Part shown: piece by piece, positions 29,838-35,150 of the stretch | Numbering within the stretch: the stretch's first letter is position 1 | How the letters are laid out: each line of letters begins with the position of its first letter | Source of the DNA: Actinomycetota bacterium | Lineage (GTDB): Bacteria; Actinomycetota; Thermoleophilia; Miltoncostaeales; Miltoncostaeaceae | Direction: 5' to 3' | Assembly: GCA_005792725.1 (NCBI GenBank) | Contig: SXQZ01000142.1 | Coordinates: 1-35,150, forward strand | DNA length: 35,150 nt | Notes under the pieces: generated by a model | Seen by the model: the letters and a program-made list of their open reading frames with translations, nothing else | What the model was told of the DNA's origin: nothing | The model's database searches: none | Position numbers and translations under genes: made by a program

Positions 29838-30482
29838 GTGCTCTTCGACGGCAGGCACCAGAAGACCCTCACCAAGATCGTCGCCATCATCGCGATCGTC
29901 GCCTTTGCGGGCTTCGGCCTGGTGGCGGGGGGCCTTGCGGTGAGCGGCGGCTGCGGAACGGCCGACCCCCTGCAGCAGGCGGTCGCCGATGCGACATCAC
30001 GGCTGGCGACCGAGCAGGCGGCCGTCAAGACTGCCCAGAAGGCGGCCACGGCCGCGCCGGACAGCGCGAAGGCCAAGGCCGCCCTCGTCAGCGCGAAGGC
30101 GGATCTCGCGCAGGCGTTCTCGACGCTCGCACAGGCGAAGATCGCGGTGAACCCCGCAGACCCCACCGCGCTTGCAGACGCCATCACCGCCACGAAGACC
30201 GCCCCCGACGACGGCGACCTCGTCCTCGGGCTCATCACCATCGCGAGCGCCCAGAACAACCCCGCCGCCGGGCTGACGGCGATCGCCGCCTACACCCGCC
30301 GCAACCCCAACGACGCGCAGATGTTCGCCTACTGGGGCCAGGTGGCCGAGCAGGCCGGGCAGCGCAACCAGGCGATGCTCGCCTACCAGCGCTTCCTCGA
30401 ACTCGCCCCCGACGACACGCTGGCCCCGGATATCCGGAACCGCCTGGAGCAGCTGTCCAAGCAGGCCGCCACCACGGGCTGA
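29838..30482 (+). CDS. membrane-anchored TPR-like protein
   Basis: This 214-aa protein has a short basic start (LFDGRHQKTLTK), one membrane helix (IVAIIAIVAFAGFGLVAGGLAV, residues ~13-35), a long Ala/Lys-rich stretch likely to form a coiled coil (QQAVADATSRLATEQAAVKTAQKAA), and C-terminal helical hairpins that look like tetratricopeptide repeats (AYTRRNPNDAQMFAYWGQVAEQAGQRNQAMLAYQRFLELAPDD). TPR proteins scaffold protein complexes; no partner is evident. GTG 29838 follows TAGCGT by 6 bases. It is followed by a hairpin at 30492 and the tRNA gene. Confidence 0.8.
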   Translation: MLFDGRHQKTLTKIVAIIAIVAFAGFGLVAGGLAVSGGCGTADPLQQAVADATSRLATEQAAVKTAQKAATAAPDSAKAKAALVSAKADLAQAFSTLAQAKIAVNPADPTALADAITATKTAPDDGDLVLGLITIASAQNNPAAGLTAIAAYTRRNPNDAQMFAYWGQVAEQAGQRNQAMLAYQRFLELAPDDTLAPDIRNRLEQLSKQAATTG

Positions 30483-30491
30483 TCCCCGCCC

Positions 30492-30507
30492 CCGGGCCTG
30501 CGCCCGG
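30492..30507 (+). terminator. possible terminator between the TPR gene and the tRNA
   Basis: CCGGGC-CTGC-GCCCGG gives a 6-bp stem with a 4-base loop, 9 bases after the stop of the upstream gene. It also occupies the region where a -35 box for the tRNA would lie. Confidence 0.35.
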
Positions 30508-30510
30508 TGC

Positions 30511-30516
30511 TAGCGT
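30511..30516 (+). promoter_or_regulatory. -10 box (TAGCGT) for tRNA-Lys
   Basis: TAGCGT ends 6 bases before the mature tRNA 5' end at 30523. The transcript would therefore start at or very near the tRNA 5' end, needing little or no 5' processing. Confidence 0.45.
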
Positions 30517-30522
30517 GCCCGC

Positions 30523-30595
30523 GGGCCGTTAGCTCAGCTGGTAGAGCAGGGGACTCTTAATCCCAAGGTCGCAGGTTCGATCCCTGCACGGCCCA
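30523..30595 (+). tRNA. tRNA-Lys (anticodon CTT)
   Basis: A full cloverleaf can be folded by eye. The acceptor stem GGGCCGT pairs with ACGGCCC (30588-30594), discriminator A at 30595. The D stem is GCTC/GAGC. The anticodon loop is CTCTTAA with CTT at 30556-30558, and the T arm is GCAGG-TTCGATC-CCTGC. The first anticodon-stem pair is a G-A mismatch (30549 with 30565); the other four pairs are normal. CCA is not encoded. The 3' end borders what looks like an accessory region, but no copy of the tRNA 3' end was found downstream as an attachment site. Confidence 0.93.
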
Positions 30596-30867
30596 TACGC
30601 CACCCCCCGGACGGGCCCCCACGCGGACGTCGCGCGACGGGGTGCCGCTGTCCGTCGGGAACGACCTGAGCGGACCGCGCGGGAGTGAGTGCCACACGGT
30701 CGCCCGCCGTGCCGTGGAGGTGGTCGCCGATGGTGGTCCCCCGCGCGCCGGATGCGCCGGACGGAGGGCGCCCCGGGGCCGGAGGTGACCGGTCGGCCGA
30801 GGTTCCGGGCACACGCTGATGATGGTCACGGCCGGCCCGCGGGCACTGAGTGGGGCCTGAGCGCGAC
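30596..30867. other. gene-free stretch after tRNA-Lys
   Basis: No credible gene or strong hairpin is seen here. An open frame on the minus strand reads through the tRNA and encodes a low-complexity product typical of antisense-tRNA artefacts. The stretch leads directly into the 23-bp repeat array at 30868. Confidence 0.6.
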
Positions 30868-30959
30868 ATGCGTGAGACTGGGAGTGTGGGGTGCGTGTGA
30901 GTGGTAGTCCCGTGTGCGTGTGAGTGGTAGTCTCTGGTGCGTGAGTGCGATACTCAACC
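30868..30959. repeat. four-copy tandem array with 23-bp period
   Basis: Copies begin at 30868, 30891, 30914 and 30937. Copies 2 and 3 share the 19-base core GTGCGTGTGAGTGGTAGTC exactly. Copy 1 matches 14 of 19 bases, and copy 4 is degenerate (GTGCGTGAGTGCGATACTC). The array ends just before the ATPase ATG at 30967. A TAGTCT box (30928-30933) lies inside copy 3. The regular spacing of just over two helical turns suits cooperative binding by an autoregulator. Confidence 0.7.
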
Positions 30960-30966
30960 GGTTGCC

Positions 30967-32202
30967 ATGACGCGGGGCCGACTCGTTGACACAACACTGC
31001 GTGCATGTCTGGATGCCCACCCGATCATCCTCATCACGGGACCGAGGGCCTGCGGCAAGACCACGACCGCAACCCACGTCGCCGGCGACGTGATCCGTCT
31101 GGACCGTGGGTCCGAGGCCGCGGTCTTCCGCGCTGACGCCGCGGCCGCGCTGGCGTCATTCCCCGCACACCCCCTCCTGCTCGATGAGTGGCAGGAGGTA
31201 CCGGAGATCATGCCCGCGCTCAAGGCCGCCGCGGACACGGGTGCCCCGCCGGGCCGCTTCATCCTGACCGGGTCGGTGCGACCCGAACCCGGGATCGCCT
31301 GCCCCGCGACGGGACGCTTGATCGAGTTGCGCCTGAGCCCGTTGACGATGCGCGAGATGACCGGCGACGCCACCCGTCCGGGATTGGTCGCCGCCCTCAT
31401 CGAAGGTCACACGCTCTCGGTCGATTCCACCACCCCGCTCGATCTGGGCGGCTACATCGACCTGGCGCTCGCCGGTGGCTTCCCCCACCCGGCACTCGCC
31501 CTCGGCGAACCCGCCCGGCGACGCTGGTACGACTCCTACGTCGACCAGGTCACCGGCCGCGACGCGCTCACGGTGCTCCGCCGGGCCGACCCCGATCGCG
31601 TGCGCCGGTACATGGAGGCCTACGCGCTCCACTCCGGCTGCGTTGTGGACCACAAGACGTTGTTCGACGCCGCCGGCATCAACCGGAAGACGGCTGAGGG
31701 CTACGAGGCGATTCTGTGCCGGCTCTTCGTAACCCACGCGGTGCCCGCGTGGTCAACCAACCGGCTCCGGCGCTTGGTCAGGCCCCCGAAGCGGTTCGTC
31801 ATTGACGCCGGGCTCATGGCGGCGGCCGCGCGCATCGGCCGGGCCGACGTCATGCGCGACGGCGGCCTGATGGGGCGCCTCATCGAGACGTTCGTGCATG
31901 CCCAACTGGCCCCCGAACTTGCGGCACGCCATCCGTCGGTCCGTCTGTACCACCTCCGCACCGACAGCGGGGGGCGGCACGAGGTGGACTTCATCCTCGA
32001 CCTCGGCGGCAACCGCATCATCGCAATCGAGGTCAAGAGTGCAGCCGGGCCCACGGCCGCCGATGCACGCCATCTGGCCTGGCTGCGCGATCAGCTGCGT
32101 GACGACTTCATCGAGGGCGTCCTCCTCCACACGGGGAACCACGTCTATCCGCTGGGCGACCGCCTGCGAGCCATTCCGATCCGCGCGCTTTGGCAGGCCT
32201 GA
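30967..32202 (+). CDS. AAA-type ATPase with DUF4143 C-terminal domain
   Basis: This 411-aa protein has an AAA_14 ATPase domain with Walker A GPRACGKTT (residues 25-33) and Walker B LLLDEWQEVPEI (Asp73-Glu74). A sensor-like FILTGSV follows, and then a DUF4143 C-terminal domain in which HEVDFIL and AIEVKSA look like a PD-(D/E)xK nuclease-type core. These proteins are patchily distributed accessory genes, often suspected of defence or toxin-like roles, with no firm function. Usual members have GPRQVGKTT; the AC pair here is a small deviation. ATG 30967 was chosen; GTG 30937 lies inside the last repeat copy and is less likely. The gene stands alone beside a tRNA gene, a typical island position. 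Confidence 0.88.
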   Translation: MTRGRLVDTTLRACLDAHPIILITGPRACGKTTTATHVAGDVIRLDRGSEAAVFRADAAAALASFPAHPLLLDEWQEVPEIMPALKAAADTGAPPGRFILTGSVRPEPGIACPATGRLIELRLSPLTMREMTGDATRPGLVAALIEGHTLSVDSTTPLDLGGYIDLALAGGFPHPALALGEPARRRWYDSYVDQVTGRDALTVLRRADPDRVRRYMEAYALHSGCVVDHKTLFDAAGINRKTAEGYEAILCRLFVTHAVPAWSTNRLRRLVRPPKRFVIDAGLMAAAARIGRADVMRDGGLMGRLIETFVHAQLAPELAARHPSVRLYHLRTDSGGRHEVDFILDLGGNRIIAIEVKSAAGPTAADARHLAWLRDQLRDDFIEGVLLHTGNHVYPLGDRLRAIPIRALWQA

Positions 32203-32204
32203 TC

Positions 32205-32228
32205 CCGGGCCACCCGCTCCGGGCCCGG
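32205..32228. terminator. possible terminator between the ATPase gene and the convergent repeat-protein gene
   Basis: CCGGGCC (32205-32211) pairs with GGCCCGG (32222-32228) across a 10-base loop, directly after the ATPase stop. The remaining bases to 32320 show nothing else. Confidence 0.4.
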
Positions 32229-32320
32229 CCCTGCGCCCGCGGCGCACACCCGACCCATTCCGGACGCCGTGCGGGCCCGCGTGCGCACACCGAGCCGGCC
32301 CCGCCGCCCCGCCCCGGGAC

Positions 32321-33145
32321 TCACTGCGCCGGCGTGGTCCAGTCCGGCGGGGACACCCCGGTCGGCGGTTGGGGCAGCGACGTACACGCGAGGATCACCG
32401 AGAACGCGTAGTCAGACGGCCCGTCGTTCTTGCCCTGGAGGGTGGCGTACACGTACTGACCCGACGTGGTGAGCATGATGCGGTTGTCCCACCCGAAGGA
32501 GCTGGTGGTGTTACCCGCCAGCGACGCCACGCTCAGCGCGCACCGCGCCACCGACCGGCTGAAGGTGATGCGGTACTTGCCCGGGTACGTGTGCACCACC
32601 GCGGTCGCGCCCAGCGACCGCGTGCGCTGCAGGGCCCCCGTGGCCGAGACCGTGGCGTACATCATGGGCATGGCCGTGGTGGTCGTCCCGGATCCGGAGC
32701 CCGGGCCGGGAAGCACCGGCGTGACGGTGCCGACCCCCGTCGCCGACGCCGAGCATGCGAGCACGACCGACGATGCGAAGTCGGCCGGGCCGTCGTTTTC
32801 TCCCTGCAGGGTGAGGTACAGGTTGCTGCCGGAGGTGGTCGCCATGATGCGGTTGTTCCACCCGAAGGAGGTGGTGGTGTTCCCCGCCAGCGACGCGGTG
32901 CTGATGGCGCACCGCGAGAGCGACCGGTTGAACGTGATGCGGTACTTCCCCACGGACGGGTGCAGGACCGACACGGCCCCGCTCGAGCGCGACTTCACCA
33001 GGCTGCCGTCACTGTTCACCGTGGCGGTGAGCAGCACGGGATCGGAGGACTTCGCGTTCTCGGATGCGCCGCTTCCCGCCAGGGCATAGGTGCCGCCGAC
33101 AACGGCGATCCCCGCGAGCACAAGGGTGGGGAGGGTGCGGGCCAT
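32321..33145 (-). CDS. exported two-repeat protein, paralogue A
   Basis: This 274-aa protein has a signal sequence or N-terminal anchor (RTLPTLVLAGIAVVGGTYALAG) and two tandem domains of about 95 residues joined by a Gly/Ser/Thr linker. Each domain follows the plan ATVxxxGxLxxxRSxGAxxV, GKYRITFxRSxxRCAxSxASLAGNT, FGWxNRIMxTTSGxxxYxTLQGxNDGPxDxAxSVxLAC. The two Cys per domain (RCA and LAC) probably form a disulfide. The C-terminus ends PDWTTPAQ, similar to paralogue B. Function unknown; a secreted or surface beta-rich protein is likely. ATG 33145 follows TACGGT by 10 bases and begins the signal peptide; a longer in-frame start would add 66 Arg/Pro-rich residues. Confidence 0.82.
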   Translation of the reverse strand: MARTLPTLVLAGIAVVGGTYALAGSGASENAKSSDPVLLTATVNSDGSLVKSRSSGAVSVLHPSVGKYRITFNRSLSRCAISTASLAGNTTTSFGWNNRIMATTSGSNLYLTLQGENDGPADFASSVVLACSASATGVGTVTPVLPGPGSGSGTTTTAMPMMYATVSATGALQRTRSLGATAVVHTYPGKYRITFSRSVARCALSVASLAGNTTSSFGWDNRIMLTTSGQYVYATLQGKNDGPSDYAFSVILACTSLPQPPTGVSPPDWTTPAQ

Positions 33146-33155
33146 GACCCGTGGC

Positions 33156-33161
33156 ACCGTA
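33156..33161 (-). promoter_or_regulatory. -10 box (TACGGT) for repeat-protein paralogue A
   Basis: TACGGT on the minus strand lies 10 bases before ATG 33145, the same spacing as in paralogue B. Confidence 0.4.
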
Positions 33162-33203
33162 CGCCGCACCCTGCAGTGCGGCAAGCCGGGGCGTTCCCGG
33201 GGA

Positions 33204-33608
33204 CTACCGGGTACCCGCCACGGCGGGCTGCCCGCCTCCGGCCCGGTGACCGGGGGCCCGGCGATCCCGGACCCCGCAACGGCTGGCGGCGTCCCCCGAC
33301 GTGAGCGCGAGCGGCTCGTCGGGATCGGCCTCGACGATGACATCCGCGAACGCGATGCACTTCTGCATCACCGCGGCATCGTGGCCCGGCCGGGCCCTCA
33401 TGGTGAACTCGGCGGCGGCGGGCATGGGATCCTCCGGCGGGGTTGCGTGGCAGACGGTGATCTCCGCGGGCTCCGGCGGCGGGCCGTCCCGCGCCCCCGT
33501 GATGCGCCCTGCCCCGTGGGGTGCGGGTGCCAGCGCGGCCGTCATCGCGGCCCGGGGCCTCTCACCGGTGCCGGTCGTCACCGGCTGGGGCGCACGCCCG
33601 TGGCACAT
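33204..33608 (-). CDS. uncertain small ORF with CHATPP motif
   Basis: A minus-strand frame between the two paralogues shows coding-like third-position GC and a plausible protein: EITVCHATPPEDP, EFTMRARPGHDAAVMQKCIAFADVIVEADPDEPLAL, then an Arg/Gly-rich end that looks out of frame. ITVCHATPP resembles a motif I know from actinobacterial exported proteins. The start is unclear: ATG 33608 includes the motif but no signal peptide, while ATG 33425 has a perfect GGAGG 5 bases upstream but drops it, giving 73 aa. It may be a decaying gene. The product is unassigned. Confidence 0.35.
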   Translation of the reverse strand: MCHGRAPQPVTTGTGERPRAAMTAALAPAPHGAGRITGARDGPPPEPAEITVCHATPPEDPMPAAAEFTMRARPGHDAAVMQKCIAFADVIVEADPDEPLALTSGDAASRCGVRDRRAPGHRAGGGQPAVAGTR

Positions 33609-33651
33609 CACGCGGGCGACCGGGGGGCGGCCCCGGCACCCCGCTCCCGGA

Positions 33652-34800
33652 TCACGGTACCGGAACCGTCCAGTCCGGCTCGGCAACGGGTGCCGCAACC
33701 TTGGGCAGCGACGAGCAGGCGAGGATCACCGAGAACGCGTAGTCGGACGGCCCGTCGTTCTTACCCTGGAGCGTGGCGTACACGTTCTGGCCCGATGTGG
33801 TGAGCATGATGCGGTTGTCCCACCCGAAGACGTAGGCGCTGCTGCCCGCCAGCGACGCCACGCTCACGGCGCACCGTGCCACCGACCGGTTGAAGGTGAT
33901 GCGGTACTTGCCCCCCGAGGGGTGCACCACCGAGGTCGCGCCCCGTGATCGCGTGCTCTCCAGAGTCCCCGTGGATGAGACCGAGGCATACATGATCGGC
34001 ATCCGGGTGGCATTCATCCCCGGCGATGCGCAGGCGAGGATCACCGAGAATGGGTAGTCGCTGGGCCCGTCGTTCTTGCCCTGGAGGGTGGCATAGACGT
34101 ACTTGCCCGATGTGGTGAGCATGATCCGGTTGTCCCAGCCAAAGGTGGTGCGGGTGGTATCGCCGGCCAGCGACGCCGCGGTCACCGCGCACCGTGCCAC
34201 CGACCGGTTGAAGGTGATGCGGTACTTGCCCCCGAACGCGCCCCCGGAGGGCAGCACCGACGTCGCGCCCAGGGATCGCGTGCGCTCCAGGGTGCCCTTG
34301 GATGAGATGGTCGCGTACATGATGGGCATGGCGGCGGTGATCACGCCGGGTGCCGCGCCCGGTAGGACGGGTGGGTTGGCGCCCACGCCGGTGACCGCTG
34401 ACGAGCATGCGAGGACGGCCGACGATGCGAAGTCGGCCGGGGCGTCGTCCTTGCCCTGCAGCGTGAGGTAGAGGTTGCTGCCAGAGGTGGCCGCCATGAT
34501 GCGGTGTTGCCACCCGTAGGTGTTGGTACTGGTATTCCCGGCGAGCGACGCCGTGGCCACGGCGCACCGTGCGAGCGACCGGTTGAAGGTGACCCGGTAC
34601 CTGCCCGTGGTGGGATGCGAGACCGACACCGCACCGGTCGAGCGCGACCTCACCAGGCTGCCGTCACTCTCGAGCGTCGCCGTGAGAAGCACAGGCCCGG
34701 AGGAGGTCGCGTGCCCAGATGCGCCGGTGGCGGCGAGGGGGGCGGTGGCACCGCCGAGGGCGATCCCCACGAGCACGATGATCGGGAGGCGACGTGTCAT
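33652..34800 (-). CDS. exported three-repeat protein, paralogue B
   Basis: This 382-aa protein is built like paralogue A but with three domains of about 95 residues. It has a signal sequence (TRRLPIIVLVGIALGGATAPLAA), domain 1 (VLLTATLESDGSLVRSRSTG onwards), and domains 2 and 3 starting IMYATISSKGTLERTRSLGA and IMYASVSSTGTLESTRSRGA. Each has the RITFNRSxARCA, GWDNRIMLTTSG and TLQGKNDGPSDYxFSVILAC blocks. Domain 2 has a small insertion (LPSGGAFGGKYR). The first domains of A and B are closer to each other than to the later domains, so gene duplication followed internal domain gain. The tail ends PDWTVPVP. ATG 34800 follows TACCGT by 10 bases. Role unknown; presumably surface or secreted. Confidence 0.83.
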   Translation of the reverse strand: MTRRLPIIVLVGIALGGATAPLAATGASGHATSSGPVLLTATLESDGSLVRSRSTGAVSVSHPTTGRYRVTFNRSLARCAVATASLAGNTSTNTYGWQHRIMAATSGSNLYLTLQGKDDAPADFASSAVLACSSAVTGVGANPPVLPGAAPGVITAAMPIMYATISSKGTLERTRSLGATSVLPSGGAFGGKYRITFNRSVARCAVTAASLAGDTTRTTFGWDNRIMLTTSGKYVYATLQGKNDGPSDYPFSVILACASPGMNATRMPIMYASVSSTGTLESTRSRGATSVVHPSGGKYRITFNRSVARCAVSVASLAGSSAYVFGWDNRIMLTTSGQNVYATLQGKNDGPSDYAFSVILACSSLPKVAAPVAEPDWTVPVP

Positions 34801-34810
34801 GTCCCGCCCG

Positions 34811-34816
34811 ACGGTA
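34811..34816 (-). promoter_or_regulatory. -10 box (TACCGT) for repeat-protein paralogue B
   Basis: TACCGT on the minus strand lies 10 bases ahead of ATG 34800. The rest of the gap to 35017 shows no gene. Confidence 0.4.
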
Positions 34817-35017
34817 CCCCGCGCACGACCGGTCGGCAACCGGGGTGTTCCCGACGACCCATCGGATCCGGACGTGCCGCCGGCGCTCGCCTGCGGCCCG
34901 CGTGACCCGGGGCGGCGGATGGGCGACCGGCGCGTCCGGACCCCAGGAGCGCCCGCGAGCGGGCCCTGCTGGGGATGGCGCTCGCCGGTGGTGCGCTCCC
35001 TGACGACTGGCCCGGGC

Positions 35018-35037
35018 CCGTCAGGGCACCCTGACGG
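35018..35037 (-). terminator. terminator of the truncated gene at the window end
   Basis: CCGTCAGGG and CCCTGACGG are perfect 9-base arms around CA. The hairpin lies 14 bases after the stop of the minus-strand gene at 35052, in the right place to end its transcript. Confidence 0.5.
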
Positions 35038-35051
35038 TGCCCGGTGCGCCC

Positions 35052-35150
35052 TCACTCGTCGTCGCGCCCACCCATCTTCCGCCACGCCGCCGCCGCGCCG
35101 AATCCCACGCCGGCGACGATGAGGAATATCAGCCAGCCAGCCAACAGGAC
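35052..35150 (-). CDS. C-terminus of a small membrane protein, truncated by the window
   Basis: The last 32 codons of a minus-strand gene are present. They encode a hydrophobic helix (LLAGWLIFLIVAGVGFGAAAA) followed by a short charged tail (WRKMGGRDDE) and TGA at 35054-35052. Codon use is G/C-ending and a terminator hairpin follows, so a real gene is likely. It looks like a tail-anchored or polytopic membrane protein; the family cannot be told from so little. Confidence 0.55.
   Translation of the reverse strand, partial: VLLAGWLIFLIVAGVGFGAAAAWRKMGGRDDE

Noticed and set aside
30588-30595. tRNA 3' end as an integration attachment site
   Set aside because: No second copy of the tRNA 3' segment and no integrase gene were found in the following 4.5 kb.
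30868-30959. CRISPR array
   Set aside because: The 23-bp units are contiguous, with no unique spacers and no cas genes; they look like operator-type tandem repeats.
30557-31006. Minus-strand ORF ending in GSNLRPWD across the tRNA
   Set aside because: This is the well-known artefact of translating the antisense of a tRNA gene; the rest is low-complexity and contains the repeat array.

Overview
The window is about 35 kb of very GC-rich DNA (roughly 70% by eye) with short gaps, long chains of genes that overlap by 4 bases (ATGA or GTGA), many GTG starts and strong G/C preference at third codon positions. These traits, together with futalosine-type menaquinone genes, a dUMP-forming dCTP deaminase, an AI-2E family permease and start-proximal TAnnnT promoter boxes, suggest a deep-branching actinobacterium (Thermoleophilia-like). 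That placement is inference; there is no rRNA or ribosomal protein gene here to test it.

Layout. 1-3 kb: the tail of an APH/choline-kinase-type protein and a CtpE-like P-type ATPase. 3.2-4.7 kb: a lipoprotein overlapping an ApbE flavin transferase. 4.75-5.4 kb: a VapBC-type toxin-antitoxin pair on the minus strand. 5.5-7.1 kb (minus): a YmdB phosphodiesterase and a degenerate LytM-like membrane protein, divergent from an AI-2E permease and a two-gene ABC exporter. 10.4-11.04 kb (minus): aat, which shares a symmetric promoter with the next cluster. 11.06-16.4 kb: hemB, fused ahbA-ahbB, hemL, an orphan 174-aa protein and ubiD, all overlapping. 16.6-19.06 kb: a Rieske / cytochrome b6 / subunit IV-cytochrome c operon. 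19.16-23.8 kb: ubiX, menG/ubiE, polyprenyl synthase, an orphan 153-aa protein, mqnA and mqnC, again a chain of 4-base overlaps. 24.07-25.47 kb (minus): lipA with a coupled rhodanese. 25.5-27.1 kb: a frameshifted FN3 pseudogene and an intact FN3 exported protein. 27.2-30.5 kb: dcd, a small membrane protein, tatA, an amidohydrolase and a TPR-like membrane protein. 30.5 kb: tRNA-Lys(CTT). 30.6-35.15 kb looks accessory: a 23-bp repeat array ahead of a DUF4143-type ATPase, two paralogous exported repeat proteins, a doubtful small ORF and the end of a small membrane protein gene.

How it fits together. The core (11-24 kb) is a respiratory quinone/heme module. HemB and HemL feed tetrapyrrole synthesis, and AhbAB implies a siroheme branch. 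MqnA and MqnC make the naphthoquinone precursor, UbiX makes prenyl-FMN for UbiD, the polyprenyl synthase makes the side chain and MenG methylates the ring. The b6/IV-c complex between the two biosynthetic operons uses both menaquinol and heme. Two small unassigned proteins in these operons look like core-deleted versions of neighbouring enzyme families: a prenyl synthase without DDxxD and a radical-SAM C-terminal region without the CxxxCxxC cluster site. They are the best candidates for something undescribed.

Regulation visible by eye: TAnnnT boxes lie 6-10 bases ahead of many start codons, which implies largely leaderless transcription. Two divergent gene pairs (aat/hemB and the 27.8-kb membrane gene/tatA) use a symmetric AnnnTAnnnT element that reads as a -10 box on both strands.
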